Assembly: GCF_030691015.1 (NCBI RefSeq)
Contig: NZ_JAUYFF010000001.1
Span: 186,001 to 250,000, forward strand
DNA: 64,000 bases
Origin: Sulfuricurvum sp.
GTDB lineage: Bacteria > Campylobacterota > Campylobacteria > Campylobacterales > Sulfurimonadaceae
Direction: 5' to 3'
Part shown: positions 1 to 7,619 of the stretch, piece by piece
How the letters are laid out: the number at the start of each line of letters is the position of its first letter
Numbering within the stretch: position 1 is the stretch's first letter
The notes under the pieces: model-generated
The model's input: only the letters and a program-made list of their open reading frames with translations
What the model was told of the DNA's origin: nothing
The model's database searches: none
Position numbers and translations under genes: made by a program

Positions 1-80
1 AGTCCCGAGTTATCCCATCCCTCTTGTATTACGAAAGGGGAGAGTTCATCAAGATAGGTATAAATCTCTCGTACCGTCAT
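1..80 (-). CDS. Nif3-like dinuclear metal-centre protein, N-terminal fragment
   Basis: Partial gene running off the left edge; only the first 26 codons are present. The peptide starts M-T-V-R-E-I-Y and contains E-G-W-D-N-S-G-L. This matches the usual beginning of the Nif3/YbgI/YqfO family, where an E-x-W-D-N-x-G-L motif follows a short amphipathic helix. Family members are hexameric proteins with a two-metal site, often annotated as GTP cyclohydrolase 1 type 2 homologues; their real role is poorly settled. The ATG shares an ATGA overlap with the stop of the NYN gene before it, and AAGGAG lies about nine bases upstream, so the two are translationally coupled. Identification rests on a short peptide. 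Confidence 0.7.
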   Translation of the reverse strand, partial: MTVREIYTYLDELSPFVIQEGWDNSG

Positions 81-817
81 TTTTCATAACTCCTTTTATG
101 CCGCTTGAGTCGAACATGAACTGCCTGTGAGCCTGAAAGGGGATCGGAAAATTTGAACTCAAACTCTCCTAAGGACTCAATCAAATCTAGAAGTTTTTTA
201 TGCCCGTAACTGCGCGGATCGAATTCGGGAGATTTGTTGATCAGATTTTGCCCGATAGAGCCCAAATACGACCATCCCGCTTCGTTGGTCGTGTCCTCGA
301 CCGCATTGCGTACCAAGGCCAACAGAGCTTTATTATCCGGTTTGATTTTCGTAGCGGTAGGTTCTTTATGATTAGCATCGCGGCGAAGGTTTTCGGTAAA
401 AATGAATTTATCGCACACCCCGATAAACGCTTTAGGCGTTTTTTGCTCCCCAAACCCGTATACTTTTATCCCCGATTCACGGATACGGCTGGCAAGTCGG
501 GTAAAATCGCTGTCGCTGGAGACAATACAAAATCCGTCGAAGTTTTTCGTATAGAGCAGATCCATCGCATCGATAATCATCGCGCTGTCGGTCGCATTTT
601 TCCCCGTCGTGTAGGCAAACTGCTGCATCGGATGGAGACCGTGTTCTAAAAGGACGTTTTTCCACCCTTTAAGTTTCGTATCGGTCCAATCCCCGTAAAT
701 CCGCTTTACACTGGCGATACCGTGGGAGGCGATCTCATCCATAAGTCCTGCGATGATAGAGGGCTGAGAGTTGTCTGCATCGATTAAAACGGCGAGGCGT
801 GCTTGATCATCAATCAT
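77..817 (-). CDS. NYN-domain nuclease-like protein with C-terminal LOTUS (OST-HTH) domain
   Basis: 246 residues. Residues 8-145 form a NYN (PIN-like, LabA/DUF88) domain. The acidic residues expected of its metal site are visible: D13 and D15 in L-I-D-A-D-N, D77 in N-A-T-D-S-A-M, and D102/D104 in S-S-D-S-D-F. Residues about 160-235 look like an OST-HTH/LOTUS domain, a fold that binds RNA in other proteins. The combination suggests an RNA-targeting nuclease or RNA-binding regulator, but the substrate is unknown. The gene sits between a TPR membrane protein and a Nif3-like gene, with ATGA overlaps on both sides, so the three are probably one transcript. Domain calls are firm; function is inference. 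Confidence 0.85.
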   Translation of the reverse strand: MIDDQARLAVLIDADNSQPSIIAGLMDEIASHGIASVKRIYGDWTDTKLKGWKNVLLEHGLHPMQQFAYTTGKNATDSAMIIDAMDLLYTKNFDGFCIVSSDSDFTRLASRIRESGIKVYGFGEQKTPKAFIGVCDKFIFTENLRRDANHKEPTATKIKPDNKALLALVRNAVEDTTNEAGWSYLGSIGQNLINKSPEFDPRSYGHKKLLDLIESLGEFEFKFSDPLSGSQAVHVRLKRHKRSYEK

Positions 818-1392
818 TGATAGCTCCCCAACGACAAGAGTGCTTCACGTGCCTGCGGGAAGTCGCTCTGTAGGTCTAACGCACGCTTGTACATATTCCG
901 CGCTTCTTCAATCTCTCCCATATCCACGAGAAGATTGGCATAGTTATAATAGGTCTGCGCGTACGAGGCATCAATCTCTATCGCTTTGAGGTAATGATCT
1001 TGGGAATGTTCATACGCATTTTCGGCGCGGTACAGCGAAGCGATAGCGTTATGGGTAAGATCATCGTTCTCATCCAGTTCCAACGATTGCTCATACAGCT
1101 CTATCGCTTTAAGCCGATCACCCGTTTTTGCAGTGATAAATGCCAGTTTATTTAAAATTTCGGGATTTGCAGGATCGAGAGCTAACGCCTCTTCAAGAAA
1201 TCCTCTGGCGCTATCAACCTCCCCTTTTTCATACGCGTTGTCGGCTTCCTCAACCAAATTTAAAGCAGAAGGCTCCGTCGCACTCAGTTCACTCTCCGGG
1301 GCTTTGGAATCCTCTAGCGTTTGGACATGACGATAGATTTGATAGGCGAAAAAAAGCGTTGCGGCAAACATTAAAATCTGAAAAGTGCTCAT
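814..1392 (-). CDS. Membrane-anchored TPR-repeat protein
   Basis: 192 residues. An N-terminal hydrophobic segment (about residues 3-20) followed by a charged stretch suggests a single membrane anchor. Residues 45-190 are built of four or so tetratricopeptide repeats, recognisable by repeated Y-x-x-A-L/I-x-L-D-P-like ends such as A-L-A-L-D-P-A-N-P and A-I-E-L-Y-E-Q-S-L. TPR proteins act as scaffolds, so no specific reaction can be assigned. AAGGAA precedes the ATG. The gene is first in the TPR/NYN/Nif3 unit and its promoter overlaps that of the divergent ppk gene. Hypothetical in function. Confidence 0.85.
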   Translation of the reverse strand: MSTFQILMFAATLFFAYQIYRHVQTLEDSKAPESELSATEPSALNLVEEADNAYEKGEVDSARGFLEEALALDPANPEILNKLAFITAKTGDRLKAIELYEQSLELDENDDLTHNAIASLYRAENAYEHSQDHYLKAIEIDASYAQTYYNYANLLVDMGEIEEARNMYKRALDLQSDFPQAREALLSLGSYQ

Positions 1393-1409
1393 TAGTGTTC
1401 CTTTTGAAA

Positions 1410-1430
1410 CCTAAGTATAATATAATCACG
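1410..1430. promoter_or_regulatory. Overlapping divergent promoters for ppk and the TPR gene
   Basis: The AT-rich core at 1415-1426 reads TATAAT twice on the plus strand (1416-1421 and 1421-1426). On the minus strand it reads TATATT and TATACT. No good -35 box is seen, which is usual for vegetative promoters of Campylobacterota. Since both -10 boxes lie within about a dozen bases, RNA polymerase probably cannot load in both directions at once. Predicted from sequence only. Confidence 0.55.
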
Positions 1431-1459
1431 TTAACTTAAAACCAAAATCGGTAGAAACT

Positions 1460-3559
1460 ATGCCTAATAACTACAAAGATCCAGCACTTTATATCAACCG
1501 CGAGCTTTCATGGCTCCAATTCAACACCCGTGTTTTACAACAGGCACAGGATGAGTCCTTACCACTTCTTGAACGTCTAAAATTTTTGGCCATTTACGGA
1601 ACCAATCTGGATGAATTTTATATGATCCGCGTGGCGGGATTAAAAAAACTCTTCAGCGCAGGGGTCAATGTTTCGGGGGCAGATCGCTTTACACCCCTCC
1701 ACCAACTTCGTGAAATTCGTACGTATCTGCATAACGAACAACGGGTTGTCGAAGAGTGCTTACTCGGTATTATGCAACGTCTTGAAAAAGAGGGGATATT
1801 TTTTAAATCCTATAAAGAGCTGACAGCGCAACAACGTCACTACCTTGATGCCTATTTCAAAGAGAATATCTATCCGGTTATCGTCCCTATCGCGATCGAT
1901 GCCACCCACCCTTTCCCGCACCTCAACAATCTCGGTTTTGGCCAAATCATCAAACTGCGTGATAAAGATGAGCCGAGTGTTGAGCGCTACGGTCTCATCC
2001 GAATTCCGCGTGTTCTCCCTCGATTTGTCGACATCGACAACCGTATCTATGTCCCGATCGGGAGTATTGTTTCTGAACATATCCAAGACCTTTTCCCCGG
2101 ATACGAACTGATTAAATTCTCTGCTTTCCGAGTCACCCGAAATGCCGATATCGCGATCGAAGAAGAGGAAGCGGATGATTTTATGGAGATCCTCGAAGAG
2201 GGGTTAAAACTTCGTAAAAAAGGGGAGATTGTACGGCTTGAACTCAGTAATCATGCCGATGATGATCTCCTCAACTTCTTTAACCGCCATGCGAATGTTT
2301 TTAAAGACGATATTTACCGTTTCCAAACCTATCTTAATCTCGGTGCCCTCTGGCAAGTGGTCGGAAACAAAGATTTTGCCCATCTCACAACTCCGAGCTT
2401 TAAGCCGCGCAATCTCCCCCCTCTCGATTCGGATGAGAGTCTCTATACCATTCTTGATAAAGAAGATCTCGTTCTTTTCCACCCGTTTGAGAGTTTTGAG
2501 CCGGTGGTACGACTCATACAAACAGCGGCAAAAGATCCCGATGTCGTCTCTATCCGTATGACACTGTACCGATCCGGTTCCAAATCGGTCATTGTCCAGT
2601 CCTTGATCGCAGCTGCCGAATCGGGCAAACAAGTCACCGTTATGGTGGAACTGCGCGCTCGCTTTGATGAAGAGAACAATCTCCAATGGGCAAAAGCACT
2701 AGAGAGTGCAGGAGCGCACGTTATCTACGGTATTACCGGATTCAAAGTTCACGCCAAAGCGGCTCTCATCACACGCCGTGTGGATGGAAAGGTCAAACAG
2801 TACGCCCATTTAGGGACAGGTAACTACAACCCCTCTACCGCAACCGTCTATACGGACATCAGCTATATGACCAGCAATGATGCGATCACCTATGATCTCA
2901 CTCGATTCTTTCACTTTTTAACCGGATTCAGTAAAAAAGGGAAGCTTAACGAACTCTATATGGCACCGACTCAGATCAAGCCAAAAATTCTCTCGCTGAT
3001 CCACAACGAGACCCGTATGGGAGAGGAAGGGGTCATCATCGCAAAAATGAATGCACTGGTCGATGAAGATATCATCAAAGCACTCTATAAAGCCTCTCAG
3101 TCAGGGGTAAAAATCCAGCTCATTATTCGCGGTGTCTGCTGCTTACGCCCTGGGATACCGGGTATGAGTGACAATATCCGTGTCATCTCCATCATCGGAA
3201 AATATCTCGAACATGCACGTATTTTCTTTTTTAAACACTCCACTCCGCAGACCTATATCTCCAGTGCCGACTGGATGCCGAGAAATTTGCTGCGCCGTAT
3301 TGAGTTGCTCACACCGATTAGCGGTGAAGAGAGTACGAATAAACTGCTTCAAATACTGCAGCTCCAAAGTTCCGATAACGTATTGGCCTACGAGTTGCAA
3401 AATGATGGCAGTTATGTCAAAGTAACCCATGAAGCCGGCAATCTGATCGACAGCCACAAGATCGTTGAAACCCATACCAACAAAGTGTATAATTCGGTCA
3501 AAAAACATGCTCCCAATTACGTGCAGCAACTCACGGCACGACTCTTTAAAGAGAGCTGA
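1460..3559 (+). CDS. ppk: Polyphosphate kinase 1
   Basis: 699 residues, the normal length of PPK1. The enzyme reversibly transfers the terminal phosphate of ATP to inorganic polyphosphate. The N-terminal helical domain begins with N-R-E-L-S-W-L-Q-F-N. The two phospholipase-D-like catalytic domains are clear: K-V-H-A-K-A-A-L holds the expected phosphorylated histidine (H431), followed by H-L-G-T-G-N-Y-N and, near the end, S-S-A-D-W-M-P-R-N. Expressed from the divergent promoter at 1421-1426. The following gamma-carbonic anhydrase gene starts 13 bases downstream. The ppx/gppA gene at 48524, whose product could degrade polyphosphate, is not linked to it. Confidence 0.97.
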   Translation: MPNNYKDPALYINRELSWLQFNTRVLQQAQDESLPLLERLKFLAIYGTNLDEFYMIRVAGLKKLFSAGVNVSGADRFTPLHQLREIRTYLHNEQRVVEECLLGIMQRLEKEGIFFKSYKELTAQQRHYLDAYFKENIYPVIVPIAIDATHPFPHLNNLGFGQIIKLRDKDEPSVERYGLIRIPRVLPRFVDIDNRIYVPIGSIVSEHIQDLFPGYELIKFSAFRVTRNADIAIEEEEADDFMEILEEGLKLRKKGEIVRLELSNHADDDLLNFFNRHANVFKDDIYRFQTYLNLGALWQVVGNKDFAHLTTPSFKPRNLPPLDSDESLYTILDKEDLVLFHPFESFEPVVRLIQTAAKDPDVVSIRMTLYRSGSKSVIVQSLIAAAESGKQVTVMVELRARFDEENNLQWAKALESAGAHVIYGITGFKVHAKAALITRRVDGKVKQYAHLGTGNYNPSTATVYTDISYMTSNDAITYDLTRFFHFLTGFSKKGKLNELYMAPTQIKPKILSLIHNETRMGEEGVIIAKMNALVDEDIIKALYKASQSGVKIQLIIRGVCCLRPGIPGMSDNIRVISIIGKYLEHARIFFFKHSTPQTYISSADWMPRNLLRRIELLTPISGEESTNKLLQILQLQSSDNVLAYELQNDGSYVKVTHEAGNLIDSHKIVETHTNKVYNSVKKHAPNYVQQLTARLFKES

Positions 3560-3571
3560 TAAGGATATTTG

Positions 3572-4108
3572 ATGATCGGAAATTATCTGCACTACACCCC
3601 TGAGATGAAAGAGCGCGTTTGGATAGCGGACTCTGCCGATGTCATCGGGCGGGTATCGATGGGAGAGGATGTCAGTATCTGGTTCGGATGTGTCGTACGC
3701 GGTGACGTCCACTTTATCACTATCGGTGATCGAAGCAATATTCAAGATTTAAGTATGGTTCACGTTACCCACCACAAACGCGATGATATGTCGGATGGCT
3801 ACCCGACGATTATTGGCAATGATGTTACGGTAGGACATCGCGTTATGCTCCACGGTTGCACGATAGAAGATGCCTGTCTGATCGGGATGTCTGCAACTAT
3901 CCTCGATGGTGCGGTGATCGGAAAAGAGTCGATTGTCGGAGCCGGAGCGTTAGTAACCAAAAACAAAGTCTTTCCTCCCCGCTCACTCATCATGGGAAGC
4001 CCCGCGAAAGTAGTACGAGAGCTTACCGATGAAGAGGTCGCCGAACTCTACGCATCGGCTGCACGGTATGTGAGTTTTAAAGAAAATTACCGTTCTCCCA
4101 ATGTTTGA
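3572..4108 (+). CDS. Gamma-carbonic anhydrase family hexapeptide-repeat protein
   Basis: 178 residues from the ATG at 3572. I prefer this to the in-frame TTG three bases upstream because AAGGA is six bases before the ATG. It is a left-handed beta-helix protein with hexapeptide repeats (I-G-D-R-S-N-I-Q-D, V-G-A-G-A-L-V). Histidines in V-T-H-H and V-G-H-R-V-M-L-H-G-C are placed like the zinc ligands of gamma-class carbonic anhydrases (YrdA/CaiE-like group). Many members of this group have no proven CO2-hydrating activity, so the enzyme call is family-based. The end overlaps the next gene by 8 bases. An exported beta-class enzyme lies 1.5 kb downstream. Confidence 0.88.
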   Translation: MIGNYLHYTPEMKERVWIADSADVIGRVSMGEDVSIWFGCVVRGDVHFITIGDRSNIQDLSMVHVTHHKRDDMSDGYPTIIGNDVTVGHRVMLHGCTIEDACLIGMSATILDGAVIGKESIVGAGALVTKNKVFPPRSLIMGSPAKVVRELTDEEVAELYASAARYVSFKENYRSPNV

Positions 4109-4718
4109 TCTTGTCGTTGCTGCCGATATACTGGGTATTTGTGCCTTCACATTGAGCGGGTTTTTGGTCGGCGTACGCAATAAACTCGACCTCCTCGGTC
4201 TGATTATCTCTGCTTCTCTCACTGCCCTCGGCGGCGGTGTAGTACGGGATGTTATTTTAGGGCGTACTCCGTTTGCCTTCAACGAATACTATCCCGCAAT
4301 CACGGTAATGAGCACCATTCTACTAGCCTTTATTTTTCGTCTCTATCGGCGTGAGCAAATTGAGCGTCAGTGGCTTTTTGTCATCTCCGATACCATCGGC
4401 TTGGTCGCTTTTAGTATTACGGGAGCATTACTCGCAATCGAAGTTGAGTTTAATTTTTTCGGCGTTATGATACTCAGCTTTCTCACGGCTGTCGGGGGAG
4501 GGGTATTACGCGATACAATGATCAACCAAGTCCCCTCTGTCTTAATCAGTGATTTTTACGGCTCCATCGCGATCATCGTCTCTGTTTTACTCCTTCTTTT
4601 AGCCCAAATGGATCTAATTAACACATGGGGGGTTGCAGCGGTTGCGGGATTTGCAATCTTTTTACGGCTTCTCGCTTACACTAAACAATGGCATCTGCCT
4701 ACACTCAATATGGATTAA
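4101..4718 (+). CDS. UPF0126/TRIC-family seven-helix membrane protein
   Basis: 205 residues, almost wholly hydrophobic, with about seven membrane helices. Two halves repeat the same signature, A-L-G-G-G-V-V-R-D (near residue 45) and A-V-G-G-G-V-L-R-D (near 130), each ahead of a proline/threonine loop. That is the internal duplication of UPF0126 (YadS/YicG, trimeric intracellular cation channel fold). In bacteria these proteins are thought to conduct monovalent cations, or in some cases glycine, but no substrate can be read from sequence. It overlaps the carbonic anhydrase gene by 8 bases, and mtgA starts two bases after its stop. Confidence 0.9.
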   Translation: MFDLVVAADILGICAFTLSGFLVGVRNKLDLLGLIISASLTALGGGVVRDVILGRTPFAFNEYYPAITVMSTILLAFIFRLYRREQIERQWLFVISDTIGLVAFSITGALLAIEVEFNFFGVMILSFLTAVGGGVLRDTMINQVPSVLISDFYGSIAIIVSVLLLLLAQMDLINTWGVAAVAGFAIFLRLLAYTKQWHLPTLNMD

Positions 4719-4720
4719 CA

Positions 4721-5587
4721 ATGCGCACTTTTAAACTCGTTTTTTTGCTTCTCATCCTCGGAGGAGTTATCGATATCGGCCGTTTCTTCCTCTACCCCAC
4801 TATTTCCGATTTAAAAGAGATTAACCCTGTCCCTACGGCATTTATGGAGTATCGCCAGGAGGAGTGGGCGGAGCAAAATCGTGATAAAGAGATTCAGCAC
4901 CAATGGGTCAGTATGAATAAAATCTCTCCCAACATTATCAAAGCCGTTTTAATCGCCGAAGATGACGGATTTTGGAATCACGACGGATTCGATGTTAAGG
5001 GGATGGAAAATGCTATCGAGCGAAGTCTAAAAAAAGGGGTTGTGGCGGGTGGAAGCACTATTAGTCAACAGCTCTCTAAAAATCTCTATCTCTCTCCGAG
5101 CAAAAATCCTGTTCGTAAAATCAAAGAGGCAATTATCACGTGGCGTATCGAAAACACCCTCTCCAAACGCCGTATTTTGGAAATTTATCTCAATGTTGCC
5201 GAATGGGGAGACGGAATTTTCGGAATCGAAGCGGCGGCACGTCATTACTATGGAAAAAGTGCTAAAAAGCTCACTGCTCGTGAGGCTTCTCGCTTGGCAT
5301 CCGTTCTCCCGAATCCGATCAAATACAGCCCGATCGGAGATCAAAGATACGTCAAAAACCGTTCCCGTATTATCTATAAAATTATGCAACGCAGAGGAGT
5401 CGTTATCCCCGAGTTTAAAGAGGTGATGACTCCTCCGAAGGCCGAAGAGAGTATGACCCAAGAGAGTAACGAAAGCATCAGCGGTTTATTTAGCGAAACC
5501 GCTCCGGAAGAGACCCCGTTAGTCGAGACGGAAACTCCGCAAGTGAGTGAAGAAACGGGAGAGGGAAATGGTTCACTGACGTTTTAA
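4721..5587 (+). CDS. mtgA: Monofunctional biosynthetic peptidoglycan transglycosylase
   Basis: 288 residues from the ATG at 4721. An in-frame ATG at 4688 lies inside the preceding gene and would spoil the membrane anchor. The anchor (residues 4-22) is followed by a GT51 domain that polymerises lipid II into glycan strands. Diagnostic motifs: A-E-D-D-x-F-W-N-H-D-G-F with the catalytic glutamate, G-G-S-T-I-S-Q-Q-L-S-K-N, R-K-I-K-E and E-I-Y-L-N-V-A-E-W-G-D. After about residue 230 there is an acidic Ser/Thr/Glu/Pro-rich tail of some 55 residues that the E. coli enzyme lacks. There is no transpeptidase domain. Confidence 0.95.
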   Translation: MRTFKLVFLLLILGGVIDIGRFFLYPTISDLKEINPVPTAFMEYRQEEWAEQNRDKEIQHQWVSMNKISPNIIKAVLIAEDDGFWNHDGFDVKGMENAIERSLKKGVVAGGSTISQQLSKNLYLSPSKNPVRKIKEAIITWRIENTLSKRRILEIYLNVAEWGDGIFGIEAAARHYYGKSAKKLTAREASRLASVLPNPIKYSPIGDQRYVKNRSRIIYKIMQRRGVVIPEFKEVMTPPKAEESMTQESNESISGLFSETAPEETPLVETETPQVSEETGEGNGSLTF

Positions 5588-5590
5588 TTT

Positions 5591-5625
5591 TATGGTACAC
5601 TATCCTACTTAGTACAAAGGATAAA
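5591..5625 (+). promoter_or_regulatory. Putative promoter and RBS of the exported carbonic anhydrase
   Basis: The 42-base gap after mtgA contains -10-like hexamers TACACT (5596-5601) and TATCCT (5601-5606). AAAGGAT (5616-5622) follows as ribosome binding site ahead of the ATG at 5630. There is no clear -35 box and no terminator for mtgA, so read-through from upstream is also likely. Confidence 0.35.
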
Positions 5626-5629
5626 CCAA

Positions 5630-6400
5630 ATGAACAAACGGACGTTTCTCAAATTTTTTGCCCTCACTACCGGCTCGCTGGCATTAGCTTCATCAACCGA
5701 GCATGGCGCATCGGCTTCTCACCATAGCGCTCCAAACACCCAAGAATTACAGGAAATGGCGAATAAAATGTTTGCCGAAGTAATCTCTCAAAACGATTAT
5801 TACGTCAACCACCAAGGTTCCGCTTTTTTCGAAAAACTCAAAAATTCCCAACACCCCCGTGCAACTATCATCGGATGTTCGGATTCCCGTTTCCAAAGCG
5901 ATGCACTCGATAAAACAGCCGAAAATGATCTCTTTATTATCCGTAATATCGGTAACCAATTCAGCTCCAACATGGGGAGTGTCGAATACGGAATCCGCCA
6001 TCTTAATACGCCCTTGTTAATTATCGTCGGCCACTCACGATGCGGTGCCATCAAAGCGGCTCTCAGTGATTACTCTGCCGAGGGGCCGCATATCATCCAA
6101 GAACTCGATTCCCTCTCATTAGCAGTACGTAAAACGTCCCTGAGCGGTACGGAAGAGGCCAAATGGCTCTCAGCGGTTATTAGCAACGTTCATCAGCAAG
6201 CCTATTACGCACAAAAAGAGTTTAAAGCAGATGTAGAAAGCGGAAAGCTTACTATCGTCGGAGTCGTTTACGATCTTGCTAATGACTTCAACAACGGCTA
6301 CGGTCGTCTTAAAATCGTTAACATCAACGGAGAGACTAACCCTGAGAAAATTATGCAATTTCCTCTAATGAAATCACTCTTTAAGCCGGTACACGTCTAA
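5630..6400 (+). CDS. Beta-carbonic anhydrase with export signal
   Basis: 256 residues. Residues 1-30 form a signal peptide with a Tat-like start (K-R-T-F-L-K then a hydrophobic stretch). The usual twin arginine is K-R here, so Sec export is possible. The mature part is a beta-class carbonic anhydrase: C83, D85 and R87 in G-C-S-D-S-R, and H135 and C138 in G-H-S-R-C-G-A, give the Cys-His-Cys zinc site and the Asp-Arg dyad. The enzyme interconverts CO2 and bicarbonate. A periplasmic location would help a chemolithoautotroph supply inorganic carbon or balance periplasmic pH. Its 3' end overlaps the convergent MFS gene by 20 bases. Confidence 0.93.
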   Translation: MNKRTFLKFFALTTGSLALASSTEHGASASHHSAPNTQELQEMANKMFAEVISQNDYYVNHQGSAFFEKLKNSQHPRATIIGCSDSRFQSDALDKTAENDLFIIRNIGNQFSSNMGSVEYGIRHLNTPLLIIVGHSRCGAIKAALSDYSAEGPHIIQELDSLSLAVRKTSLSGTEEAKWLSAVISNVHQQAYYAQKEFKADVESGKLTIVGVVYDLANDFNNGYGRLKIVNINGETNPEKIMQFPLMKSLFKPVHV

Positions 6401-7619
6401 GGACAATCCACCCGATCAGTGATGTTGCGGCGATAAGAGACGCCGGAGCGTACGGATCGCCGCTCAGTTTCTCCAGCGAAGTCATCAAAACGGGGGTTAA
6501 TCCCCCGACAATCCCTGCCGCACTTCCCAAAATAACCGCCGTAAACGATGCACGATACCCATGGTACTTTAACGCCATGACGGTGGAAGCAAAAATCGGT
6601 GCTTGAAATGCACACAAGAAGATGACCATAACGATCGTCCCCGCTAACGATGCCCAGTACCCGCCGATGCTCATCCCTACCATCAGCGGATAAATCCCTA
6701 TCGCAAGTCCTAACGCCGCGATCCGCATCACCCGAAATGAACCTACTTTATCGGCAACCATTGCCATCAAGGGGATAAAAATGACCCCGACGATAATGGA
6801 CAGGGTATTGATCTGCCCCGCTTCTGCCTTACTGAGTCCCGCACTTCCCTGAAGCCAGATAGGAAGATATACAAATACGGTATAGTAAAAAATCCAAATT
6901 GCCGATGCAACGCTCAAAAATCGCCAAAATTCAGCGCGATGATGACGTAAAATTGCCACAATAGGGACGGTTTTATCTTCACTCGGCTGATACTCATCGG
7001 TTAGATTACGGCGCAGATACAATCCTGCCGCCGCAATTATGATACTAACCCAAAACGGGATTCTCCATCCCCACTCCCCCATTGCATCTTCACCTAAATA
7101 CCATAGCAACGCGCCGCACAATCCTGAGCCTAGAGCCATCCCGATCTTTGCCCCGACAGAGACAAAAGAGCCGTAAAGATTTTGGCGATTAGGGGAGGAT
7201 TGCTCAACCAGATAGACAATAGAGCTGGCGTATTCACCCCCGACAGAGAGCCCCTGAATCATCCGAAGAGCGACAAGGAGAATCGGAGCCAATATTCCGA
7301 TTTGTGCATAAGTAGGCAAAAAACCGATCAAAAATGTGGGAAGTGCCATAAGCGCAAGCGAACTCATCAACGCAAAACGCCGACCGATCCGATCGCCGAT
7401 ATGACCGAAAACAAGTGCCCCTACGGGACGCATAATCATCCCTGCGGCAAAAGCTCCGAAAGAGCCTAATAATGAGAGAAAAGGATCGTGTGATGGGAAA
7501 AACAGATTCCCCATCATCACCGCTAAAAAACCGATGAGTGCAAAATCATAATACTCGATAACATTACCGATAATCCCAGCCGCTACAATTTTTTGCTTCG
7601 GCGTTATCAAATAATCCAC
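6381..7619 (-). CDS. MFS transporter, metabolite:H+ symporter type
   Basis: 412 residues with about twelve membrane helices. The motif after helix 2, G-H-I-G-D-R-I-G-R-R, is the classic MFS loop signature. The start (G-N-V-I-E-Y-Y-D-F-A-L-I-G) and Q-G-L-S-V-G-G-E-Y are typical of the metabolite:H+ symporter subfamily that includes ProP, KgtP and ShiA. The substrate cannot be read; an organic acid or compatible solute is likely. The reading frame opens with GTG at 7619 inside the end of mnmA, with no strong ribosome site, so a TTG three codons later is an alternative. It is the last gene of the long minus-strand unit. Confidence 0.88.
   Translation of the reverse strand: MDYLITPKQKIVAAGIIGNVIEYYDFALIGFLAVMMGNLFFPSHDPFLSLLGSFGAFAAGMIMRPVGALVFGHIGDRIGRRFALMSSLALMALPTFLIGFLPTYAQIGILAPILLVALRMIQGLSVGGEYASSIVYLVEQSSPNRQNLYGSFVSVGAKIGMALGSGLCGALLWYLGEDAMGEWGWRIPFWVSIIIAAAGLYLRRNLTDEYQPSEDKTVPIVAILRHHRAEFWRFLSVASAIWIFYYTVFVYLPIWLQGSAGLSKAEAGQINTLSIIVGVIFIPLMAMVADKVGSFRVMRIAALGLAIGIYPLMVGMSIGGYWASLAGTIVMVIFLCAFQAPIFASTVMALKYHGYRASFTAVILGSAAGIVGGLTPVLMTSLEKLSGDPYAPASLIAATSLIGWIVLRRVPA

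Noticed and set aside
3143-3745. Minus-strand open frame of 200 codons across the ppk end and the gamma-carbonic anhydrase start
   Set aside because: Antisense to two clear genes; no motifs.
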